NCBI GenBank assembly: GCA_037042915.1
Contig: CM073194.1
Span: 3,100,001 to 3,164,000, forward strand
Length of the DNA: 64,000 bases
Reading direction: 5' to 3'
Source: Auricularia sp. M13
Lineage: Eukaryota > Basidiomycota > Agaricomycetes > Auriculariales > Auriculariaceae
Below, in pieces: positions 44,046-56,249 of this stretch; the stretch's first letter is position 1; every line of letters begins with the position of its first letter. A program made the translations under genes and the position numbers. Under the pieces are notes generated by a model. That model was not told the origin of the DNA. It saw only the letters and a list, made by a program, of their open reading frames with translations, and ran no database searches.

Positions 44046-44391
44046 ACATCACAGGTGGGAGCGCAGTACACATTCCCTAAGATTCCGATACTAGATTAAT
44101 GGACCAGATGAACGTTGAGAAAAACTCTTTGATAACTAACTCGGACGTCGCGGACATCCAAGCGGGCCAAGCACCTCCTGAGAGCTGACAGCCGCCAGAA
44201 CTAGAACAGCGCTGGGGAGATGATGCGGTTTAATTTCACGTGATCTCAGCAGATAGGAACCAGGGAGAAGAAGCATGTCGAGTGGGGAAAAGGCGGAGGT
44301 TAGGCAAACTTTCGACTAAATGAGATCGCTGACTATAAAAAGCTGAATGTCAGAGCCAAGGTCGAGCCAGCCACCCGCAAGCGTTGCTCAA
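44046..44391. promoter_or_regulatory. Promoter region of secreted protein 1
   Basis: No gene. A TATAAAA box at 44334-44340 lies about 50 bp before the ATG at 44392. Confidence 0.5.
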
Positions 44392-45080
44392 ATGTTCATT
44401 TCTCCAGTCGTCCGCTCCTTCGCCCTTGCGGCTGCAGTAGTTGCAGCGCCGAGCGTGCTAAAGCGCGCTGAGCCGGATTGCACAACGCAATATGCAGGCG
44501 TTCTCAGTGCGCCTGTGGCCAAGAACGGAACGACTACATTCAAATCGTTCACACTGTCGCCTCTGCAACAGACTGCGTACATCGGGGATGGCAAAAGCCC
44601 ACTGGTTGTGCAATTCCAGAGCTGCACCTCCCTGAACTTGGACCAACCGCCAGGCTCCACTGCAAATATCGGTGCGTCTCAGCCAAGCGCTGCATGAGCT
44701 GAGCTGATTATGCATATGCAACAGGACGTCTATTCGTTCCCGGGCAAGGGAAATGCATCGCGATCACCAACCAGCAGAATGCAGCCCCGCCCTACTTCAC
44801 AACGCTCGCGACATGCGGTACAGATGCCCCTCAGCGTTTCGGTGTATTTTCAGGGATAGACCTACTCTGGGTACGTGAGACGATCTATACGAGCCAGATA
44901 GCTCACTTCTTTCAGGTTGGGAAAACGGATGAGGAGGGAACGGACCCTCAGGGTGGCTGCGGCGTCTTGGGCTACAAGGCTTCAGCTGACGGGACTCCTG
45001 TCATCACACACACCAACCAGCAGATTACGCTCGAATGCGTCAGCCAGCACGCCTTCCGAATCGTGACCACAGTAGCCTGA
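44392..45080 (+). CDS. Small secreted six-cysteine protein (family member 1)
   Basis: Three exons encode about 195 residues. Signal peptide: MFISPVVRSFALAAAVVAAP. Exon 1 carries EPDCTTQYAGVLSAPVAKNG, then AYIGDGKSPLVVQFQSC. A phase-1 intron joins GRLFVPGQGKCIAITNQQ, PYFTTLATCGTDAPQRFGVF. A phase-0 intron after LLW leads to VGKTDEEGTDPQGGCGVLGY, ADGTPVITHTNQQITLEC and the end RIVTTVA. Three other copies in the window (50639-51351, 61472-62872, 63704 to the edge) share six cysteines, the 'GGCGVLGY..ADGTP' block and the intron positions. I do not recognise a named family. The repeated G-K-C...C-G-T..QRF segments weakly suggest a beta-trefoil-like fold. An extracellular role is inferred from the signal peptide only. 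Confidence 0.82.
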
Positions 45081-45341
45081 GCGAAGCGGGCACCGTAATT
45101 GCACTGTCACTGTGTACGCTCAGCGAGCCATCCAGTTGCGAAAGAAATGATCATAAACATCTAGTCATTACTGTGTTCTGTGAGATGCCAATGCAAAGCC
45201 AGACCGAAGAGCGAGGGGGAAGGCAAAAAGGAAAGAAACACCAGACAGTAGTAAACTAAAGAGGGACGCGGAGAGGAAATGAGGGAACGTGTACTCCGGG
45301 ATGCATATGCGCACACAATATAGAATGACAGTAGCATACCG

Positions 45342-48300
45342 TTACGAGGTCATCGTGGACCCCTTGGCAGAGCGCTTCGAACCAAACCACGACCGCTTCC
45401 CGTCCTGATCCCGGCCACCCCACTGGAAGAGACCGCCGTTCCCGCCGTCATTATGAGACTGCTGACTGCCCGAACGCATGCTCCATGCTGCTGGCGACAC
45501 CGGCCGCGAGTGCGATGCAGGGTGCTCCTGCGCGCTGCTCGCCGCGTGCACATGGTGATGATGGTGATGGTGGTGGTGCCGGTGGCCCGCCTTGGACAAA
45601 GTCCCGAGATCGTGCGCGCCGTCGCAGCAGGCACGCACGTTCTCCAGCCCCTCATAGCCTTCAACCTCGCCCGAGTCGTTGATCTCGAAGTCCAGGTCTT
45701 CGTCGTTGCCGGGTCCATGCACGTACTCGTACGGCTCCGGCGTCGGACTGGCAGCGCGTTCCGCCCAACGCAGGTACTCGAGCGCGGGAGTCCCAGTGCG
45801 CTTGCCAACAGACGTCTGCGAGCGCTGAGCGAAGCCTTTCGGCGTGATGTTGTTCCATCCATCGCTCTGGCCCGAATGCGCACTGCGAGCACTTCGTGCG
45901 CTTTGCGGGCTTGCAAAGATTTGACGACGCTGGTCATCGTCCATCACGCGGATATGATGAGGCGTCGTGGGCGAGCTTGGAGCATGAATGGCGTTCCCAG
46001 GTCCAGATGCAGGTGGATGCGGGTTCGGACGGGCAAGAAGATACTTGAGAGCCTACAAAACAATCATTAGCAGGGAGCCGCACGAAGATAGATCAAGGCA
46101 TACGTTGAACCAAATGTCATGGCGCTCCTTCGTCGGCGCAGTGAACTTCATCTCGCGCTGCGGCGTGGACACCACAACGCTGTACGGGTATAATCCTGGC
46201 GGCGACGGGTTGGGGTCCAGCACAGAGCGCACGCCCTCGATGTAAGCTACACGGACCATGAGCACATTCCCGAATATGCAATACCGCTGAGGACTCACCG
46301 CTCTTAGCGCTCGCCTCCGCAGTGTTGACCGAACCAGGATCCGCCGCGCTCCAGTACAGCGTCCGCGTATACGGATGCACCCAGAAGAACCGTCTGTGAC
46401 GCTTCTCGCCGGCACCACTGCGCTTGACGAGCGGACGCGTATACTTGTACAAGAACTCGCCGATCATGGTCTGCGTAATAGCATGGATGATCGATGGGTC
46501 CGTCGAGATGGCGCCGCTGGTATCGACGGGCGGGACTGCAGGCTGCGGGCGATGCTGCGAGTCGACGCTCGAGCGCCGACTCATGCTCGAGCGCGCGCTG
46601 GACACAAGGGACGCGGTCGAGCGCGGCCCATGCCGCGGAGAGCCGTACACGCTGTTGACGCTCGGGCCTGCGACGCCGACAGGCGCACTGGCGTACTGCG
46701 CGTGCCCCGGGCCGGCGTGCAGATGCGTGCTGCCGGACCTGAACGAGTTGTCGGACGGCCTGCCACGGACGCTGAGCGGCGGGCCCATATTGCTGGCCCT
46801 CTTCTGTGCCGAGCCCGGCGGCTGCAGCATCGCACCGAACGTGGGCGTTGTCGCACGCTGCAGCAGTTGCGGCGGCGGAGGGGATGTCGGACGGGGAGGC
46901 GGAGCATCGCGCATAGACGCAGGCTTGATAGCGCCACGCAACGAGCCCGTCGTAGCGGCATTCGCCCCGACAGCAGCGATCTTGTCTGGCGGTGGCGGCA
47001 TCCGCGGGGGTGGAGGAAGCATCATCGTCGGCGGCCGCGTGCGGTCGACGCTGGCAGGGGCGATGGCAGGCGGCGCAAGACCGGCCGCCGGAGTGGTTGC
47101 GCGGGGCTGGTCGGCCTGCTTGAGCGCAGACTGGATGGACGGTCTCGGGTCGCGCGTGCCCGAGTCGCGCTGCGGGCGCGCCGACGGGCTGGCAGGCGGA
47201 ATGTACTGGAATTGATGCCCTGCAGGAGAAGGCAGAGGCTGCCCAGGTGGCGGGATGGGCACGAGCTGGAATCCCGCGGGGACCACGGGCGGGGGCGTCC
47301 ACTCGTCCGTCTGCATTGACATCTCCTTGACCTCGGGCCGGACCTCCACGGCCTCCTCGACGAGGGTGCGCGTCGCGGTCTCGATGCCCATCTCGCGCGA
47401 GTTGACGGGCCGCAACGTCGCGCGCCGGCCGTACGGGCTGGCGCCAGCGCCCGACGTGGAGATGCTTCTCCGCGGCAGACGCGACGCCTTGATGCTCTCA
47501 TCGTCGCTCCCGTCCTCCTCGTCGCTCGAGATGCGCTCGATCTGCACCGTCTCGCGGTCCGTCGCGGTGAAGAACTCGACGCTCTGCATCGGCGTGGAGT
47601 CGACGACGCTGCGCGCGTCCTCGTACTCGGTCTCCGTACGCGTACCAGTCTCGTGCTCCGTCTCCTCGTCGTCGGAGACGATGGCGACGGGGTGGATGGG
47701 GCTCGTGATCGAGCGATGCGCGGCGCTGGCAGGGGCCTGGGCTGGACCGGAGGGTTTGCGCGGGACACCCGGCGTGCGAGCGTAGGCGCCGGGGAAGGCG
47801 ATGCTGGCGTCCGTCCTGTTCGAGTCGTCGTCCGTCGCTGGCACGGGCACATGAATGATCTTCTCGACCGTCACGATCTTCTCGACGGGCACCTCGACGA
47901 TGCGTTCGACGATCTTCTCGACCTCAACGGGCACCTCGACGCGCTTTTCGACCTCGACAATGCGCTCGACGGGGACCTCCACGATGCGGTCCACGGGCAC
48001 CTCCACGATCTTCTCCACGATCCTGTCGACCGGAACCTCGACAATCTTCTCAACGGGGACCTCCACGATGCGCTCAACGATTTTCTCGACGGGGACCTCG
48101 ACGATCTTCTCGACCGGCACCTCGACGATCTTCTCAACGGGCACCTCGACGATCTTCTCAACGATGCGCACGTTATTCTCGTCCGCATACTCGTTGCCAT
48201 TGACAGGTCCCGCAGGCGAGTCGGTCGGGAGCCCGAGCTCAGCAGCAAGCGCAGTGGGCGCCCCGACAAGACTCTGCGGGCGCGAATCGGGCGCCTTGGC

Positions 48301-50323
48301 AAAGCCCGCGCCCGCACGACGCGTCTTGCGCTTCGGCTCGTCCGCGTCCTCCTCCTCGTCGCTGTCGTCGTCTTGCGGCCGCGACGACTTGCGCAGCGGG
48401 CTCGCGCCATGCAGGAAGCCCTTAGCGCCGGGCGCGTTGAGGTTGGCGAACGCGGGGTCCATGTCCTCGTCCTCGTCGTCCTCGCCCTCCTCCGTGCGCG
48501 CTGGACCAGGCGAGTCGGCCGCGGCGACCTTGCGCAGGAAGTTGCTCTTGCGCGTGGTCGCACCGCCGCCCACGCGGCGTCCGCGCGCACCACGGCGAGG
48601 GGCCGTGGCGCGCAGAGGGGTCAGGGTGTCCTTGCCGCCGATGCTGGTCTCGCCCTCGTCGAGCTCCTCATCGTCGTCGTCGTCATCGTCCTCCTCGCCT
48701 TCGCCAGCGTCGACGAACGACTTGCTCTGGCGAACAGCGTCCATACGACGCGCCTTCTCGCGCTGCACAGTACCCTTGAGCGTGGCAATCTGGCGTTGCG
48801 CATGCGCAAGCGCCTGCTTGAGCGCCTCGATCTCGTTCGCAGGATGGTTGGGCGCGCGGATGGGGCTAGGCTCGGGGCTGGAGATGGGTTCGCCGCCCAG
48901 CAGATCCATGTGCGGGTCGGCGGGCGTGAGGCCTTCGATGCGGCGGCGCGTACTCGCGGCACCGCCGAACGGATCGTCGTCGTCATCCATGGGCTGTGGT
49001 GTGTACGGGTCGCGGTCATCGTCGCCCGGCGTCATGGGCGAGCCAAAGCGGCGCACGGCGCGACTCTTCTTGGCAATGTCACTCTTGAGCGCGTCGAGCG
49101 CGGACTGCAGGTCTGATTTATCGCGCTGCAGCGATGCCGCCTGCTTGCGCATGTGCGCGACGTCCGTCTCGTGCTTGGACTTGAACTCCTCGAGGTTCAC
49201 GGCGAGTTTGTCCGACTCGGACTTGTGCTGCTCGGCTGTGTCGCGAGCGGCAGCGAGCTGCTTAAGGGTGCGCTTGTGCTCGCCATCCAGCCGCTGAGCT
49301 GTCTGCTTGACGTCCTCGAGCTGTACGCGCAGCTCCTGCAGCTGGACTTCGAGGTTCCAGTTCTCTTCCTTGTATTTGTCTGGAAATGGAATTAGTCAGC
49401 CCGCCCGAGCAGATGGACAGAGACTCGCCTGCGGTGCCTTCCTGGGTGCGTAGGGCAGAACGAAGTGCGTCAAGATTTCTCTCGAGGTCGTCCTTCTCTT
49501 CCTTGAGGTCCTGGATCGCCTTGTCGCGCTCACCGAGGAGGCTCTGCAGCCGGCGAACCTCGGTTAAGAGGCCGGAGCCAATCTCAAACGCGAATTCTAG
49601 CGGCGGGCGGTCGTCGATAACGATGAACGGTGCAGGCATCAGATGAGGGAAAAGGGAGAAGCGTGCAAGCCCGTTAATATTGTGCAGCGAGTGTGAGAGT
49701 GTGAGGGGGAGTACGGACCGACGTCGTTTGCCCTGTGTTGCGCGTTCTTTGCCCGCCTCGAGGACTGGGCAGCCGTGCGCGTGGCTGACGCACCGCCAGC
49801 CACTGCGGCCATGTCTCCTGAGCCTGAAAGCGAGAGCGAATCGCGCGTGCTGCTCTGTACTGGCTCCTCTGGCACAGGGTCGGGCACGGGGGGATGAGGC
49901 GTCTGCGTGGCCTGTCAGTTGAAAGTTGTCACAGTCACGCTCCTCGGAGATCGAGCGTGGCTTGGTACGCACCTTAGATGAGCTGAAGCCAGCCACGAGC
50001 TGCTCGTTCTCTTGCTGCCAGCCCTGGACAGCCTCTGCCAGCCCCTGGAGCTTTTCGCGGGCCTCGTTCTGGCGGCCAGTATCATCGTCGTCGTCGCGCG
50101 AGGCATCATGGTCGATAATCTGGTTGATGCGCTCCTCCAGTTCCATGCGCTGCGCTAGGAACTTCTGGCCGAGCGTGCTGGCGAGCGAGAGTTGCTTTTC
50201 GTTGTCATCCAGGAGCGCCTGAAGCATCGTGCGCATGTCGCTGGTCTCGAGCCCGTTGCCATTAGCGCCGGCGCTGAGACCTGGCGGATTACTGTCGTCC
50301 CCGCCGTCGGAGAACATGGCCAT
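45342..50323 (-). CDS. Cortical dynein anchor, Num1/Mcp5/ApsA-like (PH domain)
   Basis: A long cortical protein (about 1,500 residues) that in other fungi tethers dynein and mitochondria to the plasma membrane. The start MAMFSDGGDDSNPPG (ATG 50323) precedes coiled coils (TLGQKFLAQRMELEERINQI; GSGLLTEVRRLQSLLGERDK; DKYKEENWNLEVQLQELRVQ). Acidic and Ser/Pro-rich linkers follow. About 100 residues of degenerate VEVPVEKI/VEVPVDRI repeats are encoded at about 47850-48175. A Pro-rich linker leads to the Mcp5-type PH domain: IGEFLYKYTRPLVKRSG, HRRFFWVHPYTRTLYWS, AYIEGVRSVLDPNP, REMKFTAPTKERHDIW (about 46500-46040). The tail is Ser-rich with a nine-histidine run and ends AKGSTMTS. Introns are short; the frame is intact. 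The PH domain gives the identity with good confidence. The symbol is left blank because naming differs among fungi. Confidence 0.88.
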
Positions 50324-50638
50324 GCACGGCGTGAGTGGTTGCGACGCTGAGCTGACGGGAAGGTTTGCTTGGTCGTGTTTGGCCCTTTCTCGCGCCTCTC
50401 CATAAACCGTGACGACCAACTGCCACCGGCCACGATGGGATAACCATTGCCAATGCCGTGGTCTTATGAGATATATGTTTTGCGTGGTCTAGACTGCATA
50501 TCTCTGCCCTGCACCTCGTTTTTCTTATATTCATCCCCTGTTTCGAGTGGCCATGAATTCTTTTTTGGATCGCAGTCATCGAGTGAGAACCATTGATTAA
50601 CGACAGAAAGGCGCTGACTACTACCATTACCCCTAGTG
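50324..50638. other. Intergenic
   Basis: 5' flank of the dynein-anchor gene and 3' flank of secreted protein 2; no gene seen. Confidence 0.5.
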
Positions 50639-51351
50639 TTAAGCTGCTACCATGCTCCACCAGAAAGGCTTGAACCCATCGCACCCGAACGTGATCTGCT
50701 TATTAGAGTGGTTGAGCGTGGGCGTGCCGTCCGCAGAGCACAAATATCCCATCACGCCGCTTCCACACCCGCCCTGGAAGACGCCCGTGCTGAAGTTGGA
50801 TTTGCCCAGCTACTCGGTAACGGCAATTCAGTCGGTGCAGGGCTGGGAAACCGCGGGAAACGCACCCAAAAGACCCCATTCTCCTGCCCTGGGTACACCG
50901 CAAACCTCTGAGCAATGCCCGTCCCGCATGGCGCGAGGTTGGTGTAATACGGCGGGCGCGCCTTGTCGGCGTTCGCAACCGTAATGCACTTACCCTTGCC
51001 TGGTACGTACAACCGTCCTGAGCATACTGAATCAGCCCCTGGTCTGTAAATCGGGGCGGCAGCGGACAGACCGGCGAGCTCAGGGTCATCATTCAGCTCC
51101 AGCGACCGCAGCGATTTGCATGCCTGGAACTGGACGACAAGCGGAGCCTTGCCGTCGCCGGTGTACGCGATCTGGTTCTTGCTGTTCAGCGTGAACGACT
51201 TGAGGCTCGGGAACGCGGAGTGGAAGATGGGCGCGCTCAGGATGCCCGCGAACTTAGTGCGGCAGTCCGGCTCTGTGTCGTTGTTGGCGCTGGCGACGCG
51301 CGCTAGCTGGAGGAAGAAAAGAGCGACTGCGAGCGGGTGGAACGCGACCAT
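50639..51351 (-). CDS. Small secreted six-cysteine protein (family member 2)
   Basis: Signal peptide MVAFHPLAVALFFLQLARVA; then EPDCRTKFAGILSAPIFHSA, AYTGDGKAPLVVQFQACKSL. A phase-1 intron (gtctgtccg...gctcag) joins LAG to RLYVPGKGKCITVANADKA, PYYTNLAPCGTGIAQRFAV. A second intron after GVFW (the same position as in member 1) leads to LGKSNFSTGVFQGGCGSGVM, GYLCSADGTP, NKQITFGCDGFKPFWW and the end SMVAA at 50639. All six family cysteines are kept, with one extra in the third exon (GYLC). This copy is the most diverged (GGCGSGVMGY instead of GGCGVLGY). All splice sites are GT-AG and the frame is intact. Confidence 0.82.
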
Positions 51352-51960
51352 ACTGCGACTGGAGTGGGATGCAACCAAGTAAGTTCACGATCCTTATATG
51401 ACCGTCGTTGCCATGCGTCACGAGCTGCACTTTTAGACTAGTGCTCCTCGGAAGTGTCGCGGGGAATGTGTCGATCTTTTTGCCAAGCAAGTTTTCCTTC
51501 CACTCTCTTTCCCCCCACATTCTTCCTGCGCCGGTCCTGACCAAATGGCAGCAGACACCATCGTATTTACTACGGGGTTCTTTGGCTGTCACGCTGGGTA
51601 ACTCACGGGCTCGTGGTGTACATGAATACCATCCGGTACACTGCCGGACAAAGTGATGGACTGAGGTTGACACGGAGCGATGCATTGGTGCATCTGATCA
51701 GGATGCGCTCAGTACATCAACCGCATAAGCCGCGCCGAAGAAAACCCGGGAGCAACACAGCACATCCGGGCGCGATGCACCTGGGAAAAGCTGTGATTAC
51801 CTTTCGTGCAGACTGTGGATGAGTGCCTGGTCACGCCTTTGGGCCCAGGATCACTGACACGCGCTGCATGGGCTGATGGATTTGCAATAATGAACCGCTC
51901 GTGCAGAATGATAAAATGGTAAATTAAAAATAATATATTATAATGGTGCTACATCGGGAA
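51352..51960. other. Intergenic
   Basis: Promoter side of secreted protein 2 and AT-rich sequence; no credible gene. Confidence 0.45.
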
Positions 51961-52500
51961 TCGATATGGAGAACGGAAAACAGGCATACCTGTACAGCTG
52001 CCTATTGCTAATGGCCAGCGCCGGACGGCAAGCGCACCCTTCTGGTCGAGAATGCGGCCTAGCGCGGGGCACAGCCGGGGATGCTCAACGAGCGGGTCGA
52101 CGATGTAACCCGTGTTGGCGCACACGAGGCCCATGGTGCGTCGCGCGGGCCCGGCGCCGTGGCGGGGTGGTAGAGCACAGCGCACACGACCTGCGACGCG
52201 TGTGCGCCGGAAGTCGCGCCTGGCAAGCACGCCGAGGCGCTCCAGCGCCGCGGTGCTCGTGCCCGGCTCGCTGACACGCAAGGAGCAGCACGCCCAAGCA
52301 GCAGCAGCGGATACGCGCCCGCGTGCGGCGCGAGTGCCGTGAGCAGCCGTGCAGCCTCCTCGCGCGCGCGCGCACGACGCCGGGTTGTGCTGCCCCATGC
52401 GTCCGACGAGCGCGATCCCATCGGAATAGACACCCTGTCAAGTGCATGGTCGGCAGAGGATGTGAGCGCTTCACATGCTCCTGTCAGGAATGTCTGGACG
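51961..52500 (-). pseudogene. GC-rich coding remnant, possibly TOR-kinase HEAT segment
   Basis: An island of very GC-rich sequence amid AT-rich DNA, open on the minus strand in pieces. Readable segments are EEAARLLTALAPHAGAYPLL, ALERLGVLARRDFRRTRVAG and CANTGYIVDPLVEHPRLCPA followed by LGRILDQKGALAVRR. The last resembles the HEAT repeat of TOR kinases ('GY.I.P....P.L...L..IL......RRE'), but the match is short and remembered. Frames change between segments and no start or end is visible. It may be a degraded fragment of a larger gene. Confidence 0.3.
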
Positions 52501-52583
52501 TACCAGTATCCACCATCTTGTACGCGACCGCATCCCAGCGCCAACAAATTCAAGCGGGCCTGCATGTACAATAATTTTGCCAT

Positions 52584-53580
52584 AATAGCGGAAGTGCAGC
52601 GGGCACACAGACACTGCAGGGGTCATAGGATATCAGTTCTAGTTCTGCAAGCCAAGAGTACGTACCGAAGTGAACAGGATCGGGTGATAGAGACACCTGG
52701 ACACAACACCGTCAGCTGGTGAATGTTGTAAGAAGTTGGAGAACTTCATACCAAAAAAGCTGTGATTGACTTGGCGGGCCGACTGAAGAGCAATTCTGCG
52801 GGCGTTGTAAGACGGCGTGTGAGCTCAGGAACAATAAGGATAACGTGACGATGCACTGACCCGTGTACATGCCAGTTCAGGAGCTGGAAACACATACTCG
52901 CGCTTCAGTAAACATTATAAATTTGAGATTGCGAACTGTATATTACCAAAATGTGCGGGAAACTCGACGGGATTGGACCTACATGATCTGTAGCGGTAAG
53001 GTACGTTAGCACAGGGCCGACGATCGTAATACAGAGAGCACTTGGACCTATATTAGGCCAAATGAAAGGCTAGGCACCCAGAGGCTGCGGGTTTACGCGT
53101 AGCGTAGGACGACGTCAATCTGGAGGAACGCAGCGTGCGCCTAAGGGGCTGCTCGCGCGCTCTCGTCCATGTCAGAGCCGCCCACCCCGCGTTGCTGTAT
53201 TGGCCAAGGTTGCAGATCTGGGCGTTATGGTGGCCCACCGAGAACATACATGCCTGTATGAGCCCGTAGCGACCTTGCAGGGCAACCAATCCAACGTACC
53301 AGCGAGCAATGCATGTCCAACGTTCCATCGACTGCTGCAGCGGATAACTTGACCGTGCTGTGATGGGCATGAATAACCAAGCGTCTCCTGTCGCCTTGCC
53401 GAACGGGCAGCAGGACGCAACACGCACGCGTCGTCGCTGAAGTTCAAATTGTGGTTGAGAGGGAAGGACAAACACGACCAAATCCAACCGTTCGGCGTGG
53501 AACTCCACGCAACGAAAAAGTACGATAAATAATTTCATTCGCAGGGGAAAAATAATCGACACTTTTACGATAGTGTCAGA
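52584..53580. other. 1 kb intergenic
   Basis: A minus-strand frame of 169 codons (53053-53562) is the longest, without signal peptide, repeat or known motif. I do not call it a gene. Confidence 0.4.
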
Positions 53581-55328
53581 TCATGAAAGAAACCTCATGA
53601 TATCTTCAAGTGGGGTCAAGACGGTCGTGGTGAGCGCCGCGGCGCTAGCCGCGGCCGAATTGAATGTCACGTTTGGTTCTTCGACGGGCTCTTCTTCAAG
53701 CGGTGAGGTGTTGGCGCTGCTTTTGAAGAGGTCCTTGTCGGCGTCGACAATTCCTTTGATATAGCTACTTGAGCGTCAGCAAGTCGTCCACGCCGAGCAG
53801 CATTGGTTCTCACCTGTCCCAGGCGGGTGCTTCCATGTCACCGGTGTCGAAGCGCTTGCGAAGCTTTGCAAGGTGCTGCTCCACCTTGCTCCAGAAGTCC
53901 TGGCCTTTCTTGACGCGTCCCTTGCCGCCCTTCTTGCGCTTCTGGCCCTGGGGTTGCTGAGTCGTGCTGTCCTCTTCGTCTTCTTCGACGGCGATCAGTT
54001 CCGGATTGGCAAGAGCAAATGCGCGCTGTATAATCCGTCAATGCTAAGCGAGTGGCGGAAAATGGCTACTACTTTCCAAGACAGCGAGCTTGATTGTGAG
54101 CACCGAGCGCGTGTCCAGCGCTACGTCGGAGGGGGCCCCGTCTGGCTTGTATTTGCCAGCAACGCGGTTAGAGAATGGTACGAGCGCCATAGCGCCTTCG
54201 AGCTTGCTGTCGCCGAGGCCGACGCTGTCACGGAGCTGTTATTGCAGGGTCAGTGCGTTGCTGCCAGTGAGGGCCAAAATGGAAGCACGTACATCGGTAC
54301 GAAGGCCGTTGCGCACACTTGAACAGATGCGCTTGGTCGCAGAAAGAACGACCGCACGCCGCGCGGGGTTCTGGAAGGTGTTGGTGAGGTTATACGCCTT
54401 CGCCTTCGATTGACAACGGTTCTAAGATACCGTTAACATCCGTGGGAAGTGTGTAGCGTGCAGACTCACGAATACGTCTTCGTGCAGGTTGAGGAACTCC
54501 ATGCGCGTCGGATCGGTGATGAATGAAAGAGCAACAGAACGAACATTTTTCTGCAACACATCAGTCAGAAGGCTTGCATGAACATACCAACGTACCTGCT
54601 GCTCTGCAGTAAGCTTGAAAGTCTCCTCGAGGCGCGTCTCGAGATCCTGCAAAATGACGGCTATTTCTTTGAACTTGAAGGCCGTCGACTCGAACTGCTC
54701 GAGCTGGTGGTAAAGCAGAGCCTGGCCCATGCAGCGATGGAAAATGTCCACACGCTCCAAAACGCCGACGGGTACCTGCATACAATTAGCATCTCAACAA
54801 CACCATGTAGAGCGACAATATACGTGCCTGTGCATACTGGTGCAGCTCGCGGCGATGCACTGGCGACAACTTGTAGCTGTTGGATAGCATGTCGACCAAC
54901 TGCGCCAGCTTCTGGCGCGTCTCGCGGATGGCAGGGTCCTCGCGGATACCAGCAGCTGGCATGGGCGCCTGTGGCTGCGGCTGAGGCACGGAGAGCACCT
55001 GGGGCTGACGCGGTTGCTCATGAGCGTGGAATGGGGGACGAGCGGGAGTCTGCGGTGGTCCAAATAGAGCGCCGCCGCCGCTGCGGCTGCCGCCAAACTC
55101 GGTCGAAGGGTTGGTTTGCTGCTGACCTCCGGCACCAGGGCTTGTATAACCAGCAGGGGCAGAGTCTGCATAGTTCTGAGTGACCATGGCCCCATTGGCC
55201 TGCCCATCGTAAACGGGGTCGTAATGCCCGCCACGGCCAAGGCTCGAGACTGCAGGAGGGCTAGTCCCAGTGCTTGTCGCCCCGTGGGCGGTGGGGAGGG
55301 TCGCATGCGATGCCGAGTGCGAGAACAT
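53581..55328 (-). CDS. Uncharacterised basidiomycete protein, P/Q-rich N-terminus
   Basis: The start is MFSHSASHATLPTAHGATST, followed by a Gly/Pro/Gln-rich disordered region. A helical region reads LAQLVDMLSNSYKLSPVHRR and ELHQYAQ, then VPVGVLERVDIFHRCMGQAL and LEETFKLTAEQQ. Short introns join KNVRSVALSFITDPTRMEFL, AKAYNLTNTFQNPARRAVVL and SSVRNGLRTD to LRDSVGLGDSKLEGAM. An apparent TAA in this stretch lies within a consensus GTACGT...CAG intron of 57 nt and so is removed. Then come ALANPELIAVEEDEED, KKGQDFWSKVEQHLAKL and APAWDSYIKGIVDADKDLF; the end is LEDIMRFLS. The 'KGxDFW..V...' and 'W..YI..I...D...F' blocks recur in unnamed Agaricomycete proteins. Function unknown. The gene appears intact with about seven exons. 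Confidence 0.72.
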
Positions 55329-56249
55329 CTGGGTACAGCCTGTTACGAACGCGTTGGAAACCCACAGATGCGTGTACAGCGAGCCTTTATACCTCCCTCG
55401 CGGATAGCCGAGCTCTGGGACTGCACGTGCGATGTTTATTGCGCAAATAAGAAGACAAACAGACGCGTTTTAAGACCCAGATGCGCGTTGGCTGACGGCG
55501 AGTGCCGCACAGTGCGGACACGGCCGGAAGGAGGCCTGCCGCGCGCTGCGGAGCCGCGGGGCACGAAAGCGTGTTTCCGACCACAAGTATGGTCTTCTTC
55601 AAAGCAGGGCGAGCTTTAGTGCCTCTTGAACGTCCACGCGTCGTCCATAAATGCACATACTGCCAAGTGCCCGCAAGGAAGTGCCCATTATCGCCAGCAG
55701 TTCGAACACAGAGCTTCAAGCCAATAGAGAGCAGGTACCAAAGAGCAGGGGGCATATTTTCCTATGTTCAACGAGAGCAAATGGAGTTTCGATGAGATGT
55801 AGCGGTGGTCATTCACCGCCAGCATTCACGATGACGAGAAGAGCAAGCAGGGCAGATCAGGTTGCTGGACAGCCCAAATAGAGCATACAAGTGCTGGGTA
55901 TAGGTTTCCAGCAGGGCAAGCGCGTGATGTGGTGATCAGGCTGCTCACTGCAGCTGGCGGTTGGGAAGAGAGAGCATCGCGGGATCAAAATCTTCCGCGC
56001 CGACGCTCCGTAACTTTGTTTTGTGACTCAATACCGACCGGGGCACATTACAGGAAGTAATCTCAGTCGCATATTTGCACATTATGGACTCCAGCGTGGA
56101 CACTAGGACTTTGAAGTCTCGTGGGTATGCCCTGCTCGCGCGGTGGTGCCAGTAAATCTAGGTGTCTGACTCGTGTGACGAAGCCTCCATTCTCCCAAGC
56201 GATGACCTGCTGCTTCTTGAAGCCCATAATGCGTCAGTAAACGGTGAAG
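55329..56249. other. 0.9 kb intergenic
   Basis: Short overlapping frames only. If the gene at 56250 is part of a transposon, its 3' terminus should lie here, but I could not find inverted repeats matching 60.9-61.4 kb. Confidence 0.4.

Noticed and set aside
47653-49297. Two very long plus-strand open frames (about 480 codons each) opposite the dynein-anchor gene, one full of Ser/Thr repeats.
   Set aside because: They mirror the biased codons and the VEVPVEKI repeat of the minus-strand gene, have no introns or family motifs, and overlap its conserved regions.
53053-53562. 169-codon minus-strand frame.
   Set aside because: No motif and no paralogue in the window; a second overlapping minus-strand frame is equally open.
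54238-54262. Apparent in-frame TAA in the gene at 53581-55328, suggesting a pseudogene.
   Set aside because: A consensus GTACGT...CAG intron of 57 nt removes it and joins NGLRTD to LRDSVG in frame.
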